Origin: Planctomycetota bacterium
GTDB lineage: Bacteria; Planctomycetota; MHYJ01; JACPRB01
Length of the DNA stretch: 7,278 nucleotides
NCBI GenBank assembly: GCA_016200125.1
Contig: JACQFK010000211.1
Coordinates: forward strand, 1-7,278
Direction: 5' to 3'
The notes under the pieces were generated by a model. It saw nothing but the letters and a program-made list of their open reading frames with translations, was not told the origin of the DNA and did not search any database. Below are positions 1 to 6,434 of this stretch, piece after piece. Every line of letters starts with the position of its first letter. Positions within the stretch are counted from its first letter, which is position 1. Both the position numbers and the translations under genes were made by a program.

Positions 1-309
1 GAGGAGCTGCTCGAGGTGAAGGGGGTCGGCCCCGAGACGGCCGACGCGATCCTGCTCTACGCCCTCGGCATGCCGGTGTTCGTCGTCGACGCCTACGCCC
101 ACCGGGTGCTGACGCGGCACGACCTGGCGATCGAGGAGGCGACCTACGACGACCTGAAGGAGTACTTCGAGCGGCACCTGCCGCGCGACGCGAAGCTCTA
201 CAACGAGTTCCACGCGCTGATCGTGTCGGTCGGCAAGGAGTTCTGCCGTCCGAAGGCGCGCTGCGAACGCTGCCCGCTCAAGCCCTTCCTCCCGGGCTCC
301 GGGAAATAA
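1..309 (+). CDS. Endonuclease III-family (HhH-GPD) DNA glycosylase, 3' part only
   Basis: The reading frame is open from base 1, so the N-terminal half lies outside the window; 102 residues and the stop are visible. A helix-hairpin-helix motif (VKGVGPETADAI, residues 6-17) is followed by the catalytic aspartate in VVDAYAHRV (D30), the signature of base-excision repair glycosylases. The position that holds the catalytic lysine of bifunctional endonuclease III (GVGRKTA) is glutamate here (GVGPETA). That matches the endonuclease III-related group that includes MagIII, a monofunctional 3-methyladenine glycosylase, more than true Nth. The C-terminal iron-sulphur loop is C82-x5-C88-x2-C91-x5-Leu97, so the fourth cysteine is missing. 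The gene converges on the cold-shock gene and both end at the shared hairpin at 313-340. Family assignment is secure; the substrate (alkylated versus oxidised bases) is inferred. Confidence 0.88.
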   Translation, partial: EELLEVKGVGPETADAILLYALGMPVFVVDAYAHRVLTRHDLAIEEATYDDLKEYFERHLPRDAKLYNEFHALIVSVGKEFCRPKARCERCPLKPFLPGSGK

Positions 310-312
310 AAA

Positions 313-340
313 ACCCCTCCGGCCCTGCGGCCGGAGGGGT
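313..340 (-). terminator. Strong intrinsic terminator between convergent genes
   Basis: A perfect 12-bp stem (ACCCCTCCGGCC pairing with GGCCGGAGGGGT) closes a 4-base loop at 325-328. Read on the - strand the hairpin runs straight into TTTTTTATTT, a classic U-tract, so it chiefly terminates the cold-shock gene that stops at 358. On the + strand it sits 3 bases after the glycosylase stop, but the following bases (GACATTGTCT) are a poor U-tract, so termination in that direction should be weaker. Confidence 0.9.
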
Positions 341-357
341 GACATTGTCTGGTAATC

Positions 358-591
358 CTACTGCTGCGGCACCTCGCTGGGGGCGCCCGCGGAGCGGGTC
401 ACGTTCACGGCCTTCAGGCCCTTCTCATCCTTCTTGATTTCAAAGTCGACGGCTTCTCCCGGCGTCAGGGTCCGGAACCCTTCCATCTTGATCGCGGTGT
501 GATGGACGAAAATGTCCTCCGCCACTCCCTCCTGCTTGATGAACCCGTACCCCTTCTGGTCGTTGAACCACTTCACTGTTCCCGTGGGCAT
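358..591 (-). CDS. csp: Cold-shock domain protein (CspA family)
   Basis: A 77-residue single cold-shock domain protein that binds single-stranded RNA or DNA and is expected to act as an RNA chaperone in the cytoplasm. RNP1 is KGYGFIKQ (residues 13-20) and RNP2 is DIFVHHTA (26-33); VKWFN at 6-10 and the closing GLKAVNV strand (58-64) are standard. A short polar tail (65-77) extends beyond the usual end at about residue 67. The frame is open further upstream, but the start at 591 is chosen because the cold-shock fold begins there (MPTGTVKWF) and a GGAGG Shine-Dalgarno lies 6 bases before it. The gene has its own promoter-like element at 616-621 and ends at the terminator 313-340, so it is probably monocistronic. 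The leader would be only about 20 bases, unlike the long thermosensing leader of E. coli cspA. Confidence 0.96.
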   Translation of the reverse strand: MPTGTVKWFNDQKGYGFIKQEGVAEDIFVHHTAIKMEGFRTLTPGEAVDFEIKKDEKGLKAVNVTRSAGAPSEVPQQ

Positions 592-615
592 TCGAAACCT
601 CCCCAAACGTCGGAC

Positions 616-646
616 CTTATACTGACGCTCGTCCGCACGGACGAGC
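616..646 (-). promoter_or_regulatory. Putative csp promoter with overlapping inverted repeat
   Basis: On the - strand TATAAG (621 down to 616) is a good -10 hexamer, placed so that transcription would start about 20 bases before the csp start codon. No TTGACA-like -35 is present at 16-18 bases upstream. Instead, a perfect 8-bp inverted repeat (GCTCGTCC, 4-base loop, GGACGAGC; 627-646) occupies the spacer and -35 region, which would suit a repressor or activator operator. The -10 is seen; the regulatory role is inferred. Confidence 0.45.
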
Positions 647-684
647 CGGATCACCGGATGTCGGAATTCCGATTCCCCCCAAAA

Positions 685-699
685 CCCGCCCCGGGCGGG
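685..699 (-). terminator. Possible weak terminator after the glycosidase-like gene
   Basis: A GC-only inverted repeat (CCCGCC / GGCGGG with a 3-base centre) is followed on the - strand by TTTT and then a run of G. It lies about 70 bases after the stop at 772 and before the csp promoter, the right place for a terminator, but the U-tract is short. A separate perfect 12-bp palindrome, TCGGAATTCCGA, sits just beyond it at 661-672. Confidence 0.4.
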
Positions 700-771
700 C
701 AATTAGGGCGAGATTTTAGAGCGGGTCCCCGGCATCGTCAAGAAGAAAATCCAGCACGGCAAATTTGAGCG

Positions 772-2010
772 CTATTTCTTGCTCACGAGCACCGCCCGGA
801 TCGAGAGGCCGCGCTTGTCGACGGAGAAGCGGAAGTCCGAGCCGCCCGGCTGGCCGTTGCCGAACATCGCGTCGGGCAGCGAAAAGGTCTGGGTGCGCCA
901 CTCCCCCGAGCCGGCGAACTTGACGACGCCCGCCGACTTCAGGGCGCGCTGGTCCGGAGGGATCGTCCGGTCGGCCGAGTCGTACTCCAGCGAGAAGCTC
1001 CCCTCCCCCAGGTCGAGGTACTCCACCGCGACCTCGAAGGAGCGCTTCTCGAAGTAGCAGAACGAATCGTCGACGTCGAAGCACATCCGCCGCAGCGTCC
1101 CCTTCCGGTTCTCCCTGGTGCCGAGCGCCTCGAAGCCCCGGAGCCGGATCTCCTCGACCAGCCCGTCCTCCACCGCGACGGGCCGGAGCCCCTGCTCGTG
1201 CGGGGTGTAGACGGCGGTGTAGGCGACCTTCGTCTCGGCGGCCCACTTGGTCTTCTGCAGGACGGGCTTCTCGTTGACCTTGAAGTCGCGGACGAGGCGT
1301 TGGGTCAGGTCCAGGTACTTCCGCTTCCGCTCGGGGGTCTCGCTGACCCCGTCCGCGGCGCCGTTCCAGCTTTCGATGAGCACGAGGCGCGACTCGAGCT
1401 TGATCGCCTTGTACCAGAGGCGCTCGTAGACCTTCCCCTCGTCGCGGTTCCCGCCGCCCGGGGTGACCGAGACGACCGGCACGTCCGCGCCGAAGCCGCG
1501 CAGGGCGCCCGACGCGTAGGTCCGGTCTGCGGGCGCGTTCTCCCAGGAGATCTCGGTCACCAGGTATGGCGACGTCTTGAGCCGGCTCGCCGCGGCCGCC
1601 ATCGCGGCCTTCTCCAGCGTGCTCCCCGGCGGCGCGGGCGCGAGCCAGACGACCGGACGTCCGTCGATCCGGGCCGCGTGCTTCCCGGGCACCCGCGCGT
1701 AGAAGGCGTCGGCCGCCGAAAGATCGGGGACGGCGCCGGGCTGGACGAGCGCGGCGAGGCGCGGAGTGCGGCGGCCCTCCTTCTCGAGCCCCTCGAGCGC
1801 GGCGACGAGCGGATCGAGGCTCTCGGCCTTCCCCTCGAAGGGGACGAGGGCGATCTCGATGCCCGCCTTGCCCATCTCCAGGAATTCGGCGGCGTGGCGC
1901 GTGCCGGAGGCGGAATGGTAGATCGCGGCGGTCAGCCGCTGATCCTTGCCGAAGGTGGGAGCTTCGTCCTGGAGGGCGGTCAGCAGGAGAAGGGACAGCG
2001 CTCGATACAT
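772..2010 (-). CDS. Secreted GH99/GH71-like (DUF5010-type) protein with C-terminal sandwich domain; catalytic motif degenerate
   Basis: A 412-residue protein. Residues 4-13 form a hydrophobic core (ALSLLLLTAL) of a short signal peptide, so export is likely. Residues about 25-245 resemble the TIM-barrel of GH99/GH71-like proteins: an early AGIEIALV strand, then VLIESWNGAADG (210-221) followed by ETPERKRKYLDLTQRLVRDF. In relatives this segment normally reads like W-N-E-x-H-E-G with two acidic residues. Here the pair is Gly217 and Asp220, so hydrolase activity is doubtful. The barrel-like region is also short for the family. Residues about 305-412 look like a beta-sandwich or carbohydrate-binding module (VEYLDLGEGSFSLEYDS, GEWRTQTFSLPDAMFGN, SDFRF). 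The start at 2010 is the only in-frame ATG before the hydrophobic segment; its ribosome site is weak (GATGGCGG), and it lies 22 bases after the upstream 73-residue gene, which suggests co-transcription. Family placement is from motif memory and moderately sure. Confidence 0.7.
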   Translation of the reverse strand: MYRALSLLLLTALQDEAPTFGKDQRLTAAIYHSASGTRHAAEFLEMGKAGIEIALVPFEGKAESLDPLVAALEGLEKEGRRTPRLAALVQPGAVPDLSAADAFYARVPGKHAARIDGRPVVWLAPAPPGSTLEKAAMAAAASRLKTSPYLVTEISWENAPADRTYASGALRGFGADVPVVSVTPGGGNRDEGKVYERLWYKAIKLESRLVLIESWNGAADGVSETPERKRKYLDLTQRLVRDFKVNEKPVLQKTKWAAETKVAYTAVYTPHEQGLRPVAVEDGLVEEIRLRGFEALGTRENRKGTLRRMCFDVDDSFCYFEKRSFEVAVEYLDLGEGSFSLEYDSADRTIPPDQRALKSAGVVKFAGSGEWRTQTFSLPDAMFGNGQPGGSDFRFSVDKRGLSIRAVLVSKK

Positions 2011-2032
2011 GCCGCCATCATAGACGAAATCG

Positions 2033-2254
2033 TCAGGCGGAAACCCGGCGTCCGCGCAGCACCAGGCGCAGTTCGCCCAGGGTCACGTCGACCCGCCGCG
2101 GCAGGAGCGCCGACACGTCGGAGCCGGTGACGCCCAGGAGGATGCCCGAATCGACCTGCCTCATGTTCCGCACGGTGTGGGCCAGCCGCTCGGCCATCTT
2201 CTCCGAGATGATGGTCAGGTGGGCCTTCCGGAAATACGCGATCAGCCTCGACAT
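2033..2254 (-). CDS. Small protein of unknown function (73 aa)
   Basis: I do not recognise this family. The frame starts at an ATG preceded by a strong purine-rich Shine-Dalgarno (AGAGGGGGAAG, about 4 bases from the start). It ends 22 bases before the secreted glycosidase-like gene, consistent with a two-gene unit. The first half (residues 1-32, with LIAYFRKAHLTIISEKMAERLAHTV) reads as a basic amphipathic helix. The second half (DSGILLGVTG, then VDVTLGELRLVLRG) reads as short beta strands. There is no signal peptide or clear membrane segment, no cysteine and no obvious catalytic motif. An overlapping frame on the same strand extends further both ways, but it lacks this ribosome site and has the Arg/Gly/Pro-rich composition of a shadow frame. 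Reality of the gene rests on the ribosome site, the spacing and plausible composition. Confidence 0.6.
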   Translation of the reverse strand: MSRLIAYFRKAHLTIISEKMAERLAHTVRNMRQVDSGILLGVTGSDVSALLPRRVDVTLGELRLVLRGRRVSA

Positions 2255-2380
2255 GACTTCCCCCTCTCACCCATTGAGCCATTGCCGGACAGTCCGCGAC
2301 GAACTGACGACCGCTCCAAGCTCAATCCCGTCCGATGGATCTCCAGCGACGGCTCTTCAATATTCCAATGGCCCGATAGC

Positions 2381-3525
<1,145 letters not shown>

Positions 3526-3533
3526 TCACGGGG

Positions 3534-3597
3534 AGTATACTCCATCGCCTTCCGAAGGCAAATAAAATACAAAATATAATTTACAATTTCTGAAATG
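3534..3597 (-). promoter_or_regulatory. Putative mreB promoter with AT-rich upstream block
   Basis: On the - strand TTGCCT (3561 down to 3556) and TATACT (3539 down to 3534) are separated by 16 bases, a good sigma-70-type arrangement. Transcription would begin near 3527, leaving a leader of about 107 bases before mreB. Directly upstream, 3560-3596 has only 4 G/C in 37 bases in an otherwise GC-rich sequence, resembling an UP element. The -10 sits inside a perfect 12-bp palindrome, GGAGTATACTCC (3532-3543). The spacer carries GCCTTC-C-GAAGGC (3547-3559), so a regulator binding over the promoter is plausible. Another -10-like TATATT occurs at 3573-3578. Confidence 0.55.
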
Positions 3598-3632
3598 CTC
3601 GGCGGGTGAACGGTCGGGCCGGGGGAAAAAGA

Positions 3633-3660
3633 AACGGCCCCCGGTTTCCCGGGGGCCGTT
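3633..3660 (-). terminator. Strong intrinsic terminator before mreB
   Basis: A perfect 12-bp stem (AACGGCCCCCGG pairing with CCGGGGGCCGTT) closes a 4-base loop at 3645-3648. On the - strand the hairpin is followed by TCTTTTTCCCCC, a usable U-tract. It lies about 20 bases after the stop of the small membrane protein gene (3681) and separates the upstream gene group from the mreB promoter. Confidence 0.88.
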
Positions 3661-3680
3661 CCGTGAATCTCGGAGACGCG

Positions 3681-4016
3681 CTACTTCGGAGGCGCGGGCT
3701 CGGGCGCCGGCGTCGCGGTGTTGCTGCCGCTGCCCGGCGCGGCGGCGGGTTCCGTCGCCTTGGGCGGGTGCTTCGTGAACACCCAGAACTGCACGTCGTA
3801 ATTCTCCCACGCCTCGCGCCCCGCCACCACGCAGCCGGCGAGGAAGGCGACGAACGTGAGGATGAGGATCATCGTGTAGACGTCGCTCTTGGGCTTGTGC
3901 GCCTGCTCGGGGACGAACTCGGTGGCTGCGGGAGCGGCGTCTTCGGTCGCCTCCATGGCCTCCGTGTCTTCGACGTTGGCCTCTTCCTCGGGCTCAGGCT
4001 GTCCGCGTCGTGCCAT
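3681..4016 (-). CDS. Small single-span membrane protein with acidic N-terminus and Pro/Ala-rich tail
   Basis: An unrecognised 111-residue protein. Residues 1-40 are acidic and probably disordered (PEPEEEANVEDTEAME). KPKSDVYTM leads into one membrane helix (residues about 47-66, MILILTFVAFLAGCVVAG). After it comes a short aromatic segment (REAWENYDVQFWVF) and a Pro/Ala/Thr-rich tail (84-111). The start has an ideal ribosome site, AGGAGGA, which overlaps the TAG stop of the coiled-coil gene upstream; the two genes are 9 bases apart and almost certainly co-translated. The gene ends at the terminator 3633-3660. An acidic N-terminus, a hydrophobic span and no N-terminal signal suggest N-in topology with the low-complexity tail outside, but this is inference. 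A role with the upstream coiled-coil protein is suggested by linkage only. Confidence 0.82.
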   Translation of the reverse strand: MARRGQPEPEEEANVEDTEAMEATEDAAPAATEFVPEQAHKPKSDVYTMILILTFVAFLAGCVVAGREAWENYDVQFWVFTKHPPKATEPAAAPGSGSNTATPAPEPAPPK

Positions 4017-4025
4017 CGCGTCCTC

Positions 4026-4895
4026 CTACTTTCCGCCCGACCGGGGGCCGGACACGAAAATGTGGTTGGAGACGTCGTCCGCGACGCGCGGATCCGTCTT
4101 CTTGAGGACCACCTTGCCCGCGGACCACTTGCGGTCCGAGCGGTCGATCACGATCTTCGCCACGAAGTCGCCGCCGCGGTAGACCGTGAACTCGTCGCCT
4201 TCGAGCACGCCGTCGTCCTTGCCGATCGAGATCACCACCAGGCCGATCTCGTTCGCCACGGCCGTGACCTTCGCCTCAAGCGCCTTCTTGGGCGCCACGT
4301 TCACGTTTCCGCCCGACTGGGCGATCGCGTTGATCTTCTCCTCGAGGTGCTTCTTGTCGCGCGCCATCTCGACGTGCTTCTCCTCGAGCTGGCCCAGGTC
4401 CTGCTGGAGCCGCTCGGCCAGCTGCCGCGCGTACTGGAGCTCGGCCACCGCCAGCGACTTCTCGTTGAGCGACTTGGCCAGCTTGGCGCGGTGCTCGTCG
4501 ACCTTCGTCGTCAGCTCCTGGATCTGGGCGAGCTGGACCTCGAGCTGGCGGACGAAGACCTGCATGTCGGCCTCGTACTTGGTGGCCAGCGTGTTGGCCG
4601 AGTCGAGCTGCCGCTGGAGGTCGTTGATGCGCGCCGCCTTGCCGGAGTTCTCGGTGTCCAGCGTGTTGATGCGGTCGGCCAGGATCGCCATGAACGCGCG
4701 CTGGTTCTCGACTTCCATGTCGCGCGCGGCGATTTCCGCGTTCTTGATCTGCTGGGTGGCGTAGTGGTAGTTCACCTCTTTGATGAACTTGTCCTTCCAG
4801 TCCACCTTCTGCGCGAAGAGGGTCACGTCGATGCCCAGCTTGACGAGGGCGATGACGAAGACCAGGATGACAAACAGCTTCGACAGCAGGCTCAT
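4026..4895 (-). CDS. Membrane-anchored coiled-coil protein with C-terminal beta domain (MreC-like layout)
   Basis: A 289-residue protein of unknown name. It has one N-terminal membrane helix (residues 5-22, SKLFVILVFVIALVKLG) and a long coiled coil (about 45-190) rich in heptad Leu/Ile with Glu, Gln and Lys (for example LAERLQQDLGQLEEKHVEM). A compact domain (205-285) follows, with ISIGKDDGVLEGDEFTVYRGGDFVAKIVI, then WSAGKVVLKKTDPRVADDV. The phrase 'G-x-D-D-G-V-x-x-G-D' followed by strand-rich sequence is the kind seen in MreC and FlgT-like C-terminal beta domains. TM, coiled coil and beta domain is the MreC order, but I cannot assign it to MreC. The start has AAAGGGGGG a few bases upstream. 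It lies 45 bases after lnt, with no terminator between, and 9 bases before the small membrane protein gene. A cell-envelope scaffold role is inferred. Confidence 0.85.
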   Translation of the reverse strand: MSLLSKLFVILVFVIALVKLGIDVTLFAQKVDWKDKFIKEVNYHYATQQIKNAEIAARDMEVENQRAFMAILADRINTLDTENSGKAARINDLQRQLDSANTLATKYEADMQVFVRQLEVQLAQIQELTTKVDEHRAKLAKSLNEKSLAVAELQYARQLAERLQQDLGQLEEKHVEMARDKKHLEEKINAIAQSGGNVNVAPKKALEAKVTAVANEIGLVVISIGKDDGVLEGDEFTVYRGGDFVAKIVIDRSDRKWSAGKVVLKKTDPRVADDVSNHIFVSGPRSGGK

Positions 4896-4940
4896 GTCTT
4901 GCCCCCCTTTAAGAGTTCCCCACGCAGAACGCGGGCCAAA

Positions 4941-6434
4941 TTACGCCGACTTTTTCTTCCTGTCAACGAAAATGCGCCGGGCCAGGAGCCCCGCCGCCGC
5001 GCCCAGGCCCAGCCAGGCCGCCCAGTCCCCGGCGGCCCGGTACAGGCTCGTCGCGGCGGTCACTCGGATCCGTCCCGCCAGCACGCCCTCGACCTCCTTC
5101 AGCTTCCCGTCCACCGCCAGCATCGCCTGGAGGCGCCCGGTGGGCTCGATGAAGGCCGAGATTCCCGTGTTGGTCGCTCGGACCACGTGCATCCGGTTCT
5201 CAATAGAGCGGAAGCGAGCCATCGCCAGCATCTGGTCCAGCTCGCCGCTGGCCTTGAACCAGCCGTCGTTGCTAATGTTGACGGTGAAGGCGCCCCCTTT
5301 CCTTGCGATTTCCCGAGAAATTTCCGGAAAGATCGCCTCGTAGCAGATCTGCGTCCCGTACTTGGTCCCGCCCGTCTCCCAGATCTGCACGGCCTCGCCC
5401 GCCCTCATCTCCTCGAGCGGAAGCCCCGACACCTTGCGCACGATCTCGCGGAAGATCGAGAAGGATTCCGCGAAGGGCACGAGGTGGATCTTGTCGTAGC
5501 GCCCCGCGATCTTCCCGTCCGGCTTCACCCAGACCGCGGAGTTCGTGTAGGTGTCCCGCTTCCCGGAGCGCTCCTCCACCACGAGCGCGCCGATCACGGT
5601 GTCGAAGCCCGTCATCTTCGCCGGCTCGGTGAGGCGGAAATACCACGGCGACCTCAGCCACTCGGGCGGATCGTCCATGCTCATGTAGACGCCCCGGTAG
5701 ATGGCCGCCTCGGGCCACACGATCAGATCGGGCCTCCCCTCGGCCGCCTTCCGGGTCAGCTCCACGTGCTTGCGGTAGTTCTCCTCGGCCACGTCCTTCC
5801 GGTTCAGCGCGTTCAGCTTGAGATCCTGCGGGATGTTCGGCTGGACCACCGCGATCGTCGGCCCGTCGGTCATCGTCAGGGTCTCCACGCGGATCGCGCC
5901 GTAGGCGACCGAGGCGAGCAGCGCGGCGGCGGCCGCGATCTTCACCCGCCGGCCCGGATGGACGAGCGCCGCGTTGACGAAGGCGACCAGCAGGGACACG
6001 AGCCAGATGCCCCCGAGGTCGGCGATCTGGATGAAGTAGAGCAGGTCGTGCTGCGTGTAGCCCAGGAGCAGCCAGGGCAGGCCGCCGAACAGCGTGGAGC
6101 GGAGCACCTCCGTCCCGAGCCAGATCAGGGGCGACCCCAGGATCCCGACGCGGCGCACGGCCGAGACGAAGATCGGGATCCAGAGCCCCATGTAGATCGC
6201 GACGAGCCAGGGCCCGATCGGCACGGTGTAGGCAAACCAGGAGTAGCCCGCCGCGAAGGCGACGTAGCCCCCCGCCCAGGCCACGAAGAAGGATTTCTTT
6301 CCCGACGTGACCTGCGCGTAGACCAGCAGCGGGACGAGGCAGAGATGGCCGAGGATGCCGAAGTTCAGCGGATGGAACGACGACCAGAACATGAGCGCGA
6401 AGAGGAAGGGGAGCCCCCAGCGCAGCTTGGTCAT
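4941..6434 (-). CDS. lnt: Apolipoprotein N-acyltransferase
   Basis: Lnt transfers an acyl chain from a phospholipid to the N-terminal cysteine amine of diacylated lipoproteins, the last step of lipoprotein maturation in diderm bacteria. It is an inner-membrane enzyme with a periplasmic nitrilase-type domain. The 497-residue protein has about six to seven N-terminal membrane segments (residues 5-182) and a closing helix at about 471-490. The nitrilase triad is complete: E242 in DLIVWPEAA, K315 in GRYDKIHLVPF and C364 in QICYEAIFPE. E323 in PFAES and NISNDGWF (386-393) are also family-typical. Length is normal (about 500). The start at 6434 is chosen because its ATG overlaps the moeA stop as ATGA and the membrane region follows at once; a frame open further upstream gives only Arg-rich sequence overlapping moeA. 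Translation is probably coupled to moeA. Confidence 0.96.
   Translation of the reverse strand: MTKLRWGLPFLFALMFWSSFHPLNFGILGHLCLVPLLVYAQVTSGKKSFFVAWAGGYVAFAAGYSWFAYTVPIGPWLVAIYMGLWIPIFVSAVRRVGILGSPLIWLGTEVLRSTLFGGLPWLLLGYTQHDLLYFIQIADLGGIWLVSLLVAFVNAALVHPGRRVKIAAAAALLASVAYGAIRVETLTMTDGPTIAVVQPNIPQDLKLNALNRKDVAEENYRKHVELTRKAAEGRPDLIVWPEAAIYRGVYMSMDDPPEWLRSPWYFRLTEPAKMTGFDTVIGALVVEERSGKRDTYTNSAVWVKPDGKIAGRYDKIHLVPFAESFSIFREIVRKVSGLPLEEMRAGEAVQIWETGGTKYGTQICYEAIFPEISREIARKGGAFTVNISNDGWFKASGELDQMLAMARFRSIENRMHVVRATNTGISAFIEPTGRLQAMLAVDGKLKEVEGVLAGRIRVTAATSLYRAAGDWAAWLGLGAAAGLLARRIFVDRKKKSA

Noticed and set aside
592..702. N-terminally extended cold-shock protein starting at 702
   Set aside because: The extra 37 residues cover the promoter-like -10 and the inverted repeat and have no cold-shock similarity. 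The ATG at 591 has a proper GGAGG site.
499..768. 89-codon + strand frame across csp and its upstream region
   Set aside because: It is antisense to csp with no ribosome site and no recognisable protein features.
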